Positions 39,442 to 49,394 are shown, counted from the first letter of the stretch. The stretch is 64,000 bases of DNA from Desulfobacteraceae bacterium (GCA_003599865.1 QZKS01000054.1:28245-92244), one strand, 5' to 3'. Made by a program: numbers and translations. The notes: a model not told the origin generated them from the letters alone.

Positions 39442-40794
39442 TCATTTCTTCACCTTATATTGTGACCAGAAGCTATGCTTGCGGCCATGGTCAAGATAAA
39501 TCCGGTCCTTAAACGCTTCATGATGATTAAAATTATTCCAGTCGGAAATGGTCACTGCCAGTTTGTCCAGTTTCTTCAGATAACGGATGCCATGCGGATA
39601 CGCCTTGGTGTACCCGCGTTTCAGGATTGATATAAGCAGACTTCGATATATCAGACTGGCGGCAAGATGCCGGTTTTCCGATTCCATTGCTTCGGCTAAG
39701 GAGAGCAGGCTGCCGTAATGGTTGCCATCAAGCTGGTCGGCCCGGCTGAGGAGGTATGCTTCCGCTTCATCCATCTTTCCGATGACAATCAGAAACTCAG
39801 CATCAGATTCCCTGAGTCTGTCAGTCTCCAGAATCTGCAAGACTTCATCATTGATGACTTCATCCCGCTTGTCATTACCAATGACATCCAGAAGCGCCTG
39901 AAGCGTGTCGGCAGAATGATAGGATTTGAATTTTTGATACAGAAGCCCGGTCAGTTTTTCGTTGTCCCCCTGCTTTCTGTAAATTTCCAGCAGCAGCTGA
40001 TCCCGTTCGTAAGATTGATAAGTTTCATCCTCCGGAATTTTCTTGAGCCATGAATGAGCCGTCTCAACGTCTCCGCTTTCCAGATAGACACGGGCAATGT
40101 CGACGAGAGCCGCCGTTGACAACTGTCCCCATGAAGCGATGCGGGTCTTTTCAAAAAGTTCTGCATCCTTGATCTGTCGGGCCAGTGATTCAATTGACCG
40201 TAAATGATGACGCCTGCCATACTCATCTTTTTCTTTATCGGCCCATTTCTGGAGTGCGGCAATCATTGTGCGTATAACCGGTTCGGGAAGGCATACACCG
40301 GCACAATCAATTAACGTATCCCGGATACCGTAGCTATCCTTTTGATTCACATTCAGAATGATGTCTGCAATTTTTTCTTTGTCAGTACAACGGGAAGCAT
40401 AGTCCACAAACAGCTCTTTGGCATCATAACGGAATACATCGCCAATATTTCCGCTGGAATCATCACACATCTCAAAAACAGTACTGTCGGTTTCGTAAAA
40501 AGCTGCAACAAGTTCCACTCCTGTGAGTGGATCATCCACACCGGCTTTCACATCCTGCAGCAGCATGGAGAGCTCCCGGGCAAACCCGGAAGATCCTCTC
40601 CAATCGATAAACCTCCTGGATCGTTTCAGACCGGCAAGTTTCTTTTTAAATCGCTGAATATTTTCCTTTGGCGTGGCAATCAGACGTTCAACCAGATCAT
40701 CCGCCGGGTCAGAGTGTATGGCAAGATCAAGCAGCGCGTCCGCCAGCGTTTCTTCGCCCAGCTCCATCAGTTTTTGTTTACGCTTATCTTTCAT
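39442..40794 (-). CDS. DUF6880-like helical repeat protein
   Basis: 450 residues of soluble helical repeats. The start resembles DUF6880 proteins (ETLADALLDLAIHSDPADDLVERL and then FIDWRGSSGFARELSMLLQDV). The C-terminal half looks TPR-like (ALVDIARVYLESGDVETAHSWLKKI, AASLIYRSLLISIL). Function unknown. It is in an accessory region between two Fic modules, so a regulatory or defence-linked role is possible but unproven. Confidence 0.7.
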   Translation of the reverse strand: MKDKRKQKLMELGEETLADALLDLAIHSDPADDLVERLIATPKENIQRFKKKLAGLKRSRRFIDWRGSSGFARELSMLLQDVKAGVDDPLTGVELVAAFYETDSTVFEMCDDSSGNIGDVFRYDAKELFVDYASRCTDKEKIADIILNVNQKDSYGIRDTLIDCAGVCLPEPVIRTMIAALQKWADKEKDEYGRRHHLRSIESLARQIKDAELFEKTRIASWGQLSTAALVDIARVYLESGDVETAHSWLKKIPEDETYQSYERDQLLLEIYRKQGDNEKLTGLLYQKFKSYHSADTLQALLDVIGNDKRDEVINDEVLQILETDRLRESDAEFLIVIGKMDEAEAYLLSRADQLDGNHYGSLLSLAEAMESENRHLAASLIYRSLLISILKRGYTKAYPHGIRYLKKLDKLAVTISDWNNFNHHEAFKDRIYLDHGRKHSFWSQYKVKK

Positions 40795-40894
40795 TCGGCA
40801 ATTCTCCCACCCGTTTTCAATAAATGCCTATCAACACCTTTCTGTCTCCCCCTACCCGGCGGTGGTTTTTACAACTCATTTCGGAATGAATCCG

Positions 40895-40949
40895 TGTCAC
40901 AGCAAATGTCATAGCAATGTCACAGCTCCGTGTCACAGCTTGTCATAGC
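40895..40949. repeat. Five TGTCA(C/T)AGC repeats at the 3' end of the second fic gene
   Basis: Nine-base units at 40895, 40907, 40918, 40931 and 40941, starting 10 to 13 bp apart. They alternate C and T at the sixth base (C, T, C, C, T). The last unit contains the fic stop codon. The near-helical spacing suggests a protein-binding array or a recombination scar. Confidence 0.8.
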
Positions 40950-41995
40950 TCGGATAAAGCATAGTGGCGGGTTGGGTCTGTTGGTCCTGCGCCGATTTCC
41001 AAAATAAGCTCCTTATCCAGCATTCCCTTGAGGTCACGCTGCAGGCTGCGTCGATTCACATCAGGGCAAAGACCCTCAAAGTCCTGAATGGTCAGTTGCT
41101 TATGTTCCAGCAAAAAGCCGAGAACCTTACCTTGACGTTCATTCAATCCATATTTCTGAACCAGCACGTCTCGACGGATAACCTGTTCGCCACGTTCCTT
41201 GACCTCTATCATTTGGGTTTCCAGACCGGTAATGAAGTAGTCGAGCCAGCCGGTCATGTCCATGCCGTTTTTACGGACGCTCTGGATCTTTTTGTAAAAA
41301 GTTGGCCGGTCGCGGTCGTAGTATTCGCTGATGGCGAATAGCCGTTTGAAGTCATACCCAGCCTTGTAAAGGCAAAGCGTTGACAGCAAACGGGATGTGC
41401 GGCCATTGCCATCAAGAAATGGATGGATATGCACCAACTGGAACTGGGCAATACCGCTGATCAGCACCGGATGTATTTCAAGGTCAGCGTTGAGCCACTT
41501 GACCATTTCGGACATCATGATTGGCACCTCAACAGCGGACGGTGGGGTGTAAATCACCTCGCCGGTGGAAGAGTTGGCAACATAGTTCTGAATCCGTCGA
41601 TAATTACCCGGATCGGCTTTTCCGCCTCGCACGCCTTCCACCAGTTTGTGGTGTATCTCCCGGATCAAGCCTTCTGTAATCGGGTCACCACTATCCAGGC
41701 AGTCAGATACAAATTCAAATGCGGAGCGGTAATTGAGCAACTCCCGGGTGTCATCCGGGTCGGCTTCAGGAACCGCTTCACCGTTCCACAGGCGTTCGGC
41801 CTGATCAAGAGTTAGCCGGGTGCCTTCAATATGAGTTGTATGATGCGCCTCTTTGATCAGGGCTTTATTTCCCATATCCCGAACCCAGTCATCGGACAAT
41901 CGAGCAGCTTCCAGAAAGCCGCGTGCACGTTCTATCTGTGTGATGGCAGCGGTCATGCGGTTGGTGATGGTGAATTTTGGATTAAATGCTGTCAT
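40943..41995 (-). CDS. Fic family protein with C-terminal winged helix
   Basis: 350 residues. Catalytic motif [12 protein letters not shown] is complete, and an inhibitory helix [10 protein letters not shown] lies near residue 60. The C-terminal part ([26 protein letters not shown]) is a DeoR-like winged helix. The start at MTAFNPKF is preceded by GGAGAG and overlaps the upstream small gene by 14 bp. It is the third gene of an XRE, mini-RadC, Fic operon. Confidence 0.9.
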   Translation of the reverse strand: MTAFNPKFTITNRMTAAITQIERARGFLEAARLSDDWVRDMGNKALIKEAHHTTHIEGTRLTLDQAERLWNGEAVPEADPDDTRELLNYRSAFEFVSDCLDSGDPITEGLIREIHHKLVEGVRGGKADPGNYRRIQNYVANSSTGEVIYTPPSAVEVPIMMSEMVKWLNADLEIHPVLISGIAQFQLVHIHPFLDGNGRTSRLLSTLCLYKAGYDFKRLFAISEYYDRDRPTFYKKIQSVRKNGMDMTGWLDYFITGLETQMIEVKERGEQVIRRDVLVQKYGLNERQGKVLGFLLEHKQLTIQDFEGLCPDVNRRSLQRDLKGMLDKELILEIGAGPTDPTRHYALSEL

Positions 41996-42236
41996 GTAGT
42001 CTCTCTCTCTCCAATATAGCACCTGCGTCCTCAAGGATCGCTTTGATTTCCGGCGTCAATCTTCCCGGTATTTCGGCGGCCTGCGATATCGGAATACCCT
42101 CTGAAATAATCCGTTCCGCTAAAAGGTTGTTCTGCCCATCAAGCAGAAAAACCAGAAATTGTTCGTGCCGCTTCTCTCTGGGACGTTCTCCCTCAGGCCA
42201 TTGCTTTATTGAACATTTTTCGAGTTTTTCAGTCAT
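41982..42236 (-). CDS. Small RadC-like protein lacking the JAMM metal site
   Basis: 84 residues. The first part [14 protein letters not shown] matches the conserved N-terminal motif of RadC (UPF0758). The next, [20 protein letters not shown], resembles the first strands of the RadC MPN domain. The helix-hairpin-helix between them and the HxHPSGDPTPS metal motif are missing. It may be a shortened RadC derivative or a small adaptor. It overlaps the XRE gene by 8 bp and fic by 14 bp, so it is part of a tightly coupled operon. Confidence 0.65.
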   Translation of the reverse strand: MTEKLEKCSIKQWPEGERPREKRHEQFLVFLLDGQNNLLAERIISEGIPISQAAEIPGRLTPEIKAILEDAGAILERERLHDSI

Positions 42237-42441
42237 TCAGGCGTCCCAGTTCTCTCTGTGTTGCACAAAAGGAATTGAACTGGTTGAGTGCCAGCTTAGA
42301 TGGCAACGTCTTTCCGTTTTCCCACCGGTTCACAGTGGCAAAGCTGACTCCTATAGCATGTGCAAGGTCCTCCTGGCTAAGGTTTAGCTGACTGCGTACC
42401 TTTTTTACACGTTCAGAAAATGTTTCTGATTCTATGGTCAT
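42229..42441 (-). CDS. XRE-family HTH regulator
   Basis: 70 residues, a single helix-turn-helix of Cro/CI type (LNLSQEDLAHAIGVSFATVNRWENGKTLPSKLAL). The ATG at 42441 has AAGGTGG upstream; a TTG at 42489 is rejected. It starts the XRE-RadC-like-Fic operon and probably represses it, as in toxin-antitoxin-like units. Confidence 0.85.
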   Translation of the reverse strand: MTIESETFSERVKKVRSQLNLSQEDLAHAIGVSFATVNRWENGKTLPSKLALNQFNSFCATQRELGRLND

Positions 42442-42658
42442 TGCGCCACCTTGATTCCATTTTGATGCAAAATTTATTTCATGCTTCAACTATATTGAAG
42501 ACGCTATAACATTTGCTATTGCACTTGCAAGAATTTTGTGTAACAAGATCCTCATTTTTTACTCTCCATCGAAAAAACAAGGGATTAAAAAGCTTCCGAC
42601 ACGTCCTCTGTCTCTCCGGTAAGTAAGGCTCAGAGAAACCTGAACACAGGAAATTATT

Positions 42659-42838
42659 ATGGATATTGATGAATTGTTTGAAGGAATTGCTGTGGCGTTT
42701 CGGCAGTATCAGCAGGAAATTACGGAGCAGGCGAAGGCTTCAGTTAACCCGACTCTCACAGGACTTGAGTCTGTAAAAAAGGTTGAAAAAACTGTAACAG
42801 TGATTGGAATAGAACAAAACTTCCCGAAAATTGCGTGA
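42659..42838 (+). CDS. 59-residue hypothetical protein left of the island
   Basis: MDIDELFEGIAVAFRQYQQE opens a charged helical peptide ending in EQNFPKIA. CAGGAAATTATT precedes the ATG. No family is recognised. It may be a truncated version of a longer gene cut when the island arrived, since the island boundary is only 108 bp away. Confidence 0.4.
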   Translation: MDIDELFEGIAVAFRQYQQEITEQAKASVNPTLTGLESVKKVEKTVTVIGIEQNFPKIA

Positions 42839-42946
42839 TTTTTATACTATTCGGATAAAAGCTATTTTTTTTACCCCACTAATGTATCTAAACAAAAAAA
42901 CCTGTTTACCAAACTCGACAACAGGATCAATTTGTTTAAATGCTAG

Positions 42947-42973
42947 TGGTGGAGGCGGCGGGAGTCGAACCCG
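42947..42973. repeat. attL: displaced copy of the tmRNA 3' end
   Basis: 27 bp identical to 62082-62108, the complement of the ssrA 3' end including CCACCA. After it the sequence diverges. It is the old chromosomal 3' end pushed away by integration. Confidence 0.9.
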
Positions 42974-43554
42974 TGCCTATTGATTTTTATACTATGAATT
43001 CAATTAGTTAATAACTCCTACACCATATTCACACCAAAATAAAATTTTTATCTTATGTTGTGAATTGGCGAACAAAAAAGCGTCAAATAATATTCTTCTT
43101 CTCAAAAACCACAATTCATAGCAATATTTTGTTAGTAAGTATTCCCATGAGGAAAATCGCCGGTTCCGTCTCTAAAGCTTACCCGGTTCAAATCGCCAAC
43201 GAATTTACCTTGTAATCCGGTAACTAATTGTTTGATTATTGTTTTTTCTTTGCTTTTAGGATGAAATATCAAAAACAATACATTATTTGACATTAACAAA
43301 TTGTTATTATATGGGATATTTTTGAAGTTTTTATCATTCTTTTGCTGCTTTTATCAAATTCAATCGCGGATGATTTGCAAGATATTGATGGCTATAATTT
43401 CAAGATGTCTTCACTATATAGCTATTTTTATAAAGAAGATTGATCTTATGTAATTTCTGTCGATTTCGTTCTTACAGTCACTATTTGATCTCATGATATA
43501 GATGATACTTTTTAAATTGAAATATAAAAATCTCAAGGTTTAGAATGTGCAAAA
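42974..43554. other. Island left end without gene
   Basis: About 580 bp of AT-rich sequence. No reading frame with a ribosome site was found. Confidence 0.4.
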
Positions 43555-44049
43555 ATGGATAAAAACACCAGCTCTTTTCAAAACACTGGAATAACAGAAA
43601 AATCTTTAAATATATTTTTTGCTTCTATTTCAGAATTCCTATTTATCGTTTTTCCCTTTGTTGTTATTTTTATCATATCATTGTATATTTCAGACACTAA
43701 ACCATTTATCGCAAAGCCTGAATGGGCGGTTGCAGCTTCCATTTTATTTGGTCAATCTTTAGTGAAATGGGTGTCAGGAATTGCCGCTCAAAAAAAATCA
43801 GCAGTGGTCTCAAGAGTGGCTTTTGTAGTTACATTAGTGATAGTTTGTGGCTTATTACCCTCAATAATTGTTCTCACATTATTATTAATTACGCCATCTT
43901 CCCCAACTTGGTTAAATTTAACTCAAATTGCTCTTTTTATTATTGCAACGGTAGTATTTTTTTTATTAGGTGGACTTGGTAACTACTTGCTTGATAACAA
44001 TCTCGCTGAAGATAGGACAGGTAACAATAAACAAAAAAAAAAGAAATAA
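43555..44049 (+). CDS. Hypothetical membrane protein
   Basis: 164 residues with four predicted membrane spans (starting near LFIVFPFVVIFIISLYI, WAVAASILFGQSLVKW, VAFVVTLVIVCGLLPSIIV and IALFIIATVVFFLLGG) and a lysine-rich tail (NNKQKKKK). No family recognised. Ribosome site weak. The size and layout suit a membrane effector or immunity protein, but that is speculation. Confidence 0.6.
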   Translation: MDKNTSSFQNTGITEKSLNIFFASISEFLFIVFPFVVIFIISLYISDTKPFIAKPEWAVAASILFGQSLVKWVSGIAAQKKSAVVSRVAFVVTLVIVCGLLPSIIVLTLLLITPSSPTWLNLTQIALFIIATVVFFLLGGLGNYLLDNNLAEDRTGNNKQKKKK

Positions 44050-44222
44050 TACATTCAATTCTTCTGATTTGAAAGAAAAACATAAAAATCTCTGCAAGAG
44101 AGGCATCTTTCATGATATTTATGCATTGAATATTATTTGTAAGTTGGAAGCTGCTCCGACATGAAATTCGCTATGCTGATTATTTTAAAAATTTTGACGA
44201 TGTCCAATAGAAAAAGCTAAGG

Positions 44223-44480
44223 TTAGGATGGCTTGGAAAAGAAAAATTCTGTTAATTTCTCATAAATTGATCTTTTTTGGGGAGAAAGATTTTGAAAATT
44301 TTTTTCGTCATTTTCCTTGCTTTGATTGGATGCAGCCTTTTTCCTCCCTGCTTTTGACAAATTGGCACTGTCAACATTTATTTTAGAATTAAAAGAATTG
44401 TTTATATCTTTTTGAACAATCATTTTATTAAGTTTTTGGGGATATATTCTCTTTGGCCCTCCAACACCATCAATATTCAT
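44223..44480 (-). CDS. Small hypothetical protein
   Basis: 85 residues from MNIDGVGGPKRIYPQKLNKM, polar and probably disordered, with a basic centre (SKAGRKKAASNQSK) and hydrophobic end YEKLTEFFFSKPS. AAGGAG 7 nt before the ATG supports it as a real gene. The MNIDGVGGPKR opening recalls FlgM-like or anti-sigma peptides, but similarity is too short to call. Confidence 0.5.
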   Translation of the reverse strand: MNIDGVGGPKRIYPQKLNKMIVQKDINNSFNSKINVDSANLSKAGRKKAASNQSKENDEKNFQNLSPQKRSIYEKLTEFFFSKPS

Positions 44481-45368
44481 TAGAGATCTCCTTATATTTC
44501 CCACACTATCATTAATTTTTTTATCCTAATCACACAGGAAAACAATCGGATGTATTCACAAATTCTTTAGTATAATCAAACTTTCCCCTCAATTATAGCA
44601 TATTCCAATTCTTAATTTTGGAGTGGTTTAAAGATCACCTTTTTTCGATCTATTATCTTCAATTACTAATTTAGCAAATAGCATTTATCTCTAACATTAT
44701 TTTGCTTAATAGAATTACTTATAAATATAACTATCGGCCTAAAAACACGAAACCTTTTTACCCAATTGGAATAATCAGATAAAAAGGTTATTTTTTAACA
44801 AGCAAAACTATGGAATTCCTGCAAATTTCCTTGAAACATTACATCGAATTAATTTAATTGTAAAGAAAAAAATTCTATAAAAACAATGATTCTTATGATG
44901 AACATATGTTCATTAAAGAAAATCCACCCTAACATATCAACTGCTATAAAATCAAAGCGGCTGATCATTTTTTTTCACAATTTGACATTAACAATTTGTT
45001 ATAATATTGAATATTGGCTTGAGAATCATTTGGCATTTCTATGCCATTTTAACCAGACAATATTTTTATGAATTTTGAATATAACGGTCTGATTTTGAAT
45101 AGGATAACGAAATTTCGGTTTTTAGGCGATACTAAATGTTGCTGAGAGATTCATTGATTTTTGATGCAACAATTTATAAATGTGAAAAATTTTTTGATAA
45201 CTTTACAAAATTATCTTCACGGATATTTAATCTTCAATGTATGTATGTTTTTCATTCATGCAATATTTACGATTAAATAGCTTAATCCACTTACCCAAAT
45301 AGTAGTATAACTAATTGGCAGTGTTGAACCAATTTTTTATTTAACATACTAACTTGAAGGTTTTTATA
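44481..45368. other. Long AT-rich gap
   Basis: Nearly 900 bp without a gene I can support. A hairpin-like pair (AACCTTTTTA near 44750 and TAAAAAGGTT near 44780) and some A/T tracts are the only structures seen. Confidence 0.4.
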
Positions 45369-46517
45369 ATGAGTAGAGCAACAAGAAAACTAAGTTCATC
45401 AGATTTAAATACAGGGGTTGGCGTATATTCATTAGCAAAAGATGAAAGTAATCAAGAAAAATATCCGGATGCAGAAAAATTGTTTAACAAAGCAGCTCTT
45501 ATCTTTGAAGAAAAAGGGATAAAAATATGGGCTTCCAAGTCTTTTGCTTGTGCTGCTTGGAATTCTATCCCATTAAAAGATTTTGAATCTGCTGGGAAAT
45601 ATTTAAAAAAGTCAGGTCAATTGGATCAATGTCATGGAGCTGAGGGTTATTTAAATGCAATCTATTTGTGCTTATATTTTGAAAAAATTAAACGAAAAGA
45701 AGGCAATGATAGTGATGCCTCACTTTTTTTATTCCATGCAAAAGAATACTTGTTACCAGCTATTAATTTAATTTATGAGTGGTGTAACTTTAGTAGTTCT
45801 AAATTAAAAAAACATTTAAGATTTGTTAACGTTGAACTTTTAAATTTTATTGATGACCTAATAAATGAATTTTTCAGCAAGAAAATAAAACAAGAAAAAA
45901 AATTAATTCCGGACTGGGTAAATTCAAATAAAATACGTCAGGCTAATATTACTGAACATTTTTCATCAAATCCCTTTAATTTGGGTGAAACGCTAGAAAA
46001 AGCAAAATTAGAACGATTTTCAAGAACTGCCCATGCCTTAAAAATTTTTCAAAGCGCTCTTAGAAAAGAAAATATTGACGATATTACAAGGGAGGCAAAA
46101 GAGGGGACAAAATACCTTTCTCAAGAGTTATCTTCTTTACCTAATATTTTACAACTAAAAGATAGTATTGAAAGATCAAATGCGATTAATATTAAAGATA
46201 TTAAAAGAATAATCAAACGTGTTGTAAATTCAGTTGAGGATATACAACATATTAAATTTGGTTCAATGCTTTCGGCAAATTATACGGAAATTTTACAAAA
46301 AGATTTAATTAAATTAATTCAAAACAAATTTAACAGTTATAAGATAAGAAATATTTCTATTAACATGATAAACATAGTACTATGTTTTTTAATATTCTGT
46401 ATTTGCATACTATTGATCCCGTATGATATTTGGGCTGATGTAGGTATTGCAGCATCTATTTCAGGATTCTTTTTATATTATATTGATAAATTTTTCCCCT
46501 TCCAAATTGAAAAATAA
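45369..46517 (+). CDS. TPR-like protein with C-terminal membrane anchor
   Basis: 382 residues. The N-terminal half has helical pairs of TPR/alpha-SNAP type (NTGVGVYSLAKDESNQEKYPDAEKLFNKA, ASKSFACAAWNSIPLKDFESAGKYLKKSG). The middle is charged helix. Two membrane spans near the C-terminus (MINIVLCFLIFCICILLIPY, then VGIAASISGFFLYYI) would anchor it with the bulk in the cytoplasm. GAAGG lies 8 nt before the ATG. It ends 3 bp before the radical SAM gene, so the two are an operon and likely work together. Family not recognised. Confidence 0.75.
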   Translation: MSRATRKLSSSDLNTGVGVYSLAKDESNQEKYPDAEKLFNKAALIFEEKGIKIWASKSFACAAWNSIPLKDFESAGKYLKKSGQLDQCHGAEGYLNAIYLCLYFEKIKRKEGNDSDASLFLFHAKEYLLPAINLIYEWCNFSSSKLKKHLRFVNVELLNFIDDLINEFFSKKIKQEKKLIPDWVNSNKIRQANITEHFSSNPFNLGETLEKAKLERFSRTAHALKIFQSALRKENIDDITREAKEGTKYLSQELSSLPNILQLKDSIERSNAINIKDIKRIIKRVVNSVEDIQHIKFGSMLSANYTEILQKDLIKLIQNKFNSYKIRNISINMINIVLCFLIFCICILLIPYDIWADVGIAASISGFFLYYIDKFFPFQIEK

Positions 46518-46520
46518 GCA

Positions 46521-47621
46521 ATGACCAAGCTATCAGAATTTGAACTATTAAAGATTAAGATCCTCACAAGAGGAGTAAAGCTAGGCGTAAGCGTTTATAA
46601 TAAAATTCACAACTCAGATATTAAAACACCTCTAAAATTAAGAACTGGCTTATCCAGCGGAATAGATATAATTTTACCTGATAATATTTGGGTTAATGCT
46701 CCAATAAACGAACACTATGTAAAAGAAACAAATATTAAGATTCATTTTAAAAAGGATAAATTTGTTCTTGATGATGAGCTTGGATCTTATAATATTTCAA
46801 TACCTAGGTCACCATCATATTATGATAAATACTCAACCGATGGGATTCCTTTAAAAAAAATTGGGTCGATACGAGGGGATAGACTGAGTATTGCACTAAA
46901 TAAAAATTGCATTTTTTGGAAAAATGAAGCGCGACGATGTAAATTCTGCGCGATAGGATATACATCGAAACAAGAGCCAAAAATTAAGACATTAAATCAA
47001 ATTCTGGAAGTTTTAAATTATGCTTTGCATGACCCAATTTCACCGGCACGGCATCTATATCTTAACAGTGGGAATCAAAAAATTGATGGTGAAGATGGAT
47101 TTTCAAAGGTTAACAAAATAATAAAAGAAATAAAAAGCAGATTTTGCATTCATATTCATTTAAATGCAGGCCCAACAAATCAAAAAAAAGATATCGACGT
47201 TCTACGAGATTCTGGATTAGATGAAATTAGTTTTAATATTGATATTTTTGATCCTGCATATGCTAAAAAGTTTATGCCAGCAAAATTGAAAATTAGAAAA
47301 TTATACATTGAAATGCTGAAATATTCAGTTGAAATTTTTGGGAGTAAAAAGGTCAGCTCTTGTTTAGTTGTTGGTTTAGAACCAATTGAATCAACTGTTA
47401 GAGGGGTTGATTTTTTATGTTCCATAGGAGTAATTCCAAAACTCAGTCCATTTCGCCCTATTGAAGGATCTCTATTAGCAAGTACATATCCCCCTACTGA
47501 AGATTTTTTATTAAAAGTTTACCTTAAATCAAAAGAAGTAGCAAAGAAATGGGGCGTGCCAATTGGGCCTTTATGTTTTGTTTGCCAGCTTCATAGTTTA
47601 GCTTTTCCAAATGATATGTAA
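46521..47621 (+). CDS. Radical SAM enzyme with CX9CX2C motif (MSMEG_0568-like)
   Basis: 366 residues. The cluster cysteines are C130, C140 and C143 in NKNCIFWKNEARRCKFCAIG, spaced CX9CX2C rather than the usual CX3CX2C. The preceding PSYYDKYSTDGIPLKKIGSIRGD and the following layout resemble the MSMEG_0568 radical SAM family from memory of that family; this needs a database check. A C-terminal CxxC (LCFVCQLH) could bind metal. The gene directly follows the TPR-membrane gene. Substrate unknown. The visible S-adenosylmethionine cluster motif makes enzymatic activity likely. Confidence 0.8.
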   Translation: MTKLSEFELLKIKILTRGVKLGVSVYNKIHNSDIKTPLKLRTGLSSGIDIILPDNIWVNAPINEHYVKETNIKIHFKKDKFVLDDELGSYNISIPRSPSYYDKYSTDGIPLKKIGSIRGDRLSIALNKNCIFWKNEARRCKFCAIGYTSKQEPKIKTLNQILEVLNYALHDPISPARHLYLNSGNQKIDGEDGFSKVNKIIKEIKSRFCIHIHLNAGPTNQKKDIDVLRDSGLDEISFNIDIFDPAYAKKFMPAKLKIRKLYIEMLKYSVEIFGSKKVSSCLVVGLEPIESTVRGVDFLCSIGVIPKLSPFRPIEGSLLASTYPPTEDFLLKVYLKSKEVAKKWGVPIGPLCFVCQLHSLAFPNDM

Positions 47622-47805
47622 GGTTAACACAATAAATGTTTACTTTTAATAAAAACTAAACATTTGCGAATTCCCATCAAACCCTTTAATATCAATAATC
47701 CACAAAGAAAATGGGCATAACCAAAATTTTTTATTGCTTTTCAATGTTTAGTATAATATGATTTTAATCATAATACTAAATATAACTATGCCAATGGAGG
47801 ACAAC

Positions 47806-48411
47806 ATGAAAAAATGGTCAGGGAATGCAAATCACCCCAAAAAAGGAACCAGAATAACTGTAGATCCAATCCGCAAAATTAAAGACATCAAAGCCATCTC
47901 AAATATGACTGAAAACAATCCAAGGGATCATCTGCTATTTATCATGGGAATCAATAATGGCCTTCGTGCTGGTGATCTGGTGAGACTCAAGGTAAAAGAT
48001 GTAGGATATTTAAAAATTGGTGATACCCTTACCATTAAAGAGTCCAAAACCGGCAAAAATAATATTCTGGTTATCAATAAAACTGTCTACAAGGCCTTAA
48101 AGAATTATCTGGATTCTCAAAGGCCAAATAATTCTAGTTATCTCTTTGCCAGCAGGAAGGGTAATGGTCATTTGCAATCTCAAGCAATCAGCAAACTTGT
48201 GAAGAAATGGACCAGTGCTATAAATCTGAAAGGAAATTACGGTGCTCATTCTTTGCGTAAAACATGGGGCTATATGCAGAGAACACAACATGGTGTTGGA
48301 TTTGAAATTATCTGCAAACGATATAATCACTCCAGTCCTGCTGTTACGATGAGGTATTTAGGGATTGAGGATAAAGAAGTGCATGGTGTGTTAATGAATG
48401 AGATTGGGTAA
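47806..48411 (+). CDS. Short tyrosine recombinase (catalytic domain only)
   Basis: 201 residues. Catalytic signatures are the first arginine in NNGLRAGDLVRLKVKD, HSLRKTWGYM as H-x-x-R, and a histidine and tyrosine in HSSPAVTMRYLG. The N-terminal core-binding domain of full integrases is missing. GGAGG precedes the ATG at 47806. It may be a solo recombinase that inverts or resolves DNA, or the remnant of an integrase. Confidence 0.85.
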   Translation: MKKWSGNANHPKKGTRITVDPIRKIKDIKAISNMTENNPRDHLLFIMGINNGLRAGDLVRLKVKDVGYLKIGDTLTIKESKTGKNNILVINKTVYKALKNYLDSQRPNNSSYLFASRKGNGHLQSQAISKLVKKWTSAINLKGNYGAHSLRKTWGYMQRTQHGVGFEIICKRYNHSSPAVTMRYLGIEDKEVHGVLMNEIG

Positions 48412-48587
48412 GTTCTTTTGTATGTTGAACGTATGAGAAAAAAGTGGGTTTGATTTTTTACCCCCCAACGAAAAATAATATTGCCGGAATGCATTGATAT
48501 CAGGTGATTTCAATAAATAATTAAGTTTAAATAGTACAACCCAGAACGGTGGGATAACCTCAAAATTGAATCGAACTTTTGATTTGA

Positions 48588-48830
48588 TTATCGATAATGG
48601 GCGCGGCGAACACACTCTTTTATATGTTCAAAAAAGGGATCAAAGCTTAATATAAATTTCTTTTTCAGTTTCTTTTTTGTAAGGTGTTTTTTAATTTTCG
48701 GATCTTCAATAGGTACAGAATTCATTACTCCCATAAAAGCAAACCATATATCCCTCGCCATAGCATCGAAATCAGGTAGCTTGCCAAAACCTTTTTCAAG
48801 TTTGTTTAATCTGTTTTCGAAATCTTTCAT
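48588..48830 (-). CDS. Small hypothetical protein
   Basis: 80 residues. Coiled N-terminus (MKDFENRLNKLEKGFGKL), aromatic middle (DIWFAFMGVMNSVP), basic C-terminus. GGAGG with 6 nt spacing sets the start at 48830. It overlaps the end of the next upstream gene by 35 bp, so both are probably translated together. Confidence 0.6.
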   Translation of the reverse strand: MKDFENRLNKLEKGFGKLPDFDAMARDIWFAFMGVMNSVPIEDPKIKKHLTKKKLKKKFILSFDPFFEHIKECVRRAHYR

Positions 48831-49065
48831 GTTCATCCTCCAGAACCTTTATTCTTTTATCAATCATATCTTCTGAAATACTTTTCATAACACCTAAGAG
48901 GACATTCCCCATATATGTAATTGTTTTGGCTTGGTCAGAAGTTATTTCATTACGTCTGAATTGATTCACAGTCGTACTTAGCAATCTGCGAATGTCTTCC
49001 ATTGACTTCAAATGGATTTTATATTTTTTTTTAACTGATGCCTTTTTTAATTTTTTTTTCTTCAT
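48796..49065 (-). CDS. Small basic protein, possible regulator of an island
   Basis: 89 residues starting with a lysine-rich stretch (MKKKKLKKASVKKKYKIHLK), then helical MEDIRRLLSTTVNQFRRNEITSDQAKTITYM and a coiled C-terminus. Similar short helical proteins are frequent on mobile elements, but I cannot name a family. Ribosome site weak. Confidence 0.55.
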   Translation of the reverse strand: MKKKKLKKASVKKKYKIHLKSMEDIRRLLSTTVNQFRRNEITSDQAKTITYMGNVLLGVMKSISEDMIDKRIKVLEDEHERFRKQIKQT

Positions 49066-49394
49066 GGCGTATAGCCCACAATTCCTTATTTGTATTGTGT
49101 TTGAATCAAGAAATATATTGTTTTTATGAAAGATTTATCTTTATTTATTTGTTATTTTAACAATTCTTGCCTTCAATTAAAATTCACTGCTGTCAGGATA
49201 GTATAATGCTGTGTTTGTGTCAAGGAAAAATAGATTAATTTTTAATTATAATGAGTAGTTACATCATATTAATGTTTCATTTATTAATGAATAAAATTTT
49301 TACTAAAAGTCAAACATCTACTTCCAAATAAATTTTTTAAGAGTATTCGACGCGGATAAAGGAGATAATTGCTAAAGGTAAAATGTAGGAGATG

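Noticed and set aside
42950..42990. A tRNA gene fragment at the left island end
   Set aside because: The 27-bp match is to the tmRNA 3' end at 62082-62108, not to a full tRNA cloverleaf.
44886..45071. 61-codon frame in the AT-rich gap
   Set aside because: No ribosome site and low-complexity hydrophobic content.
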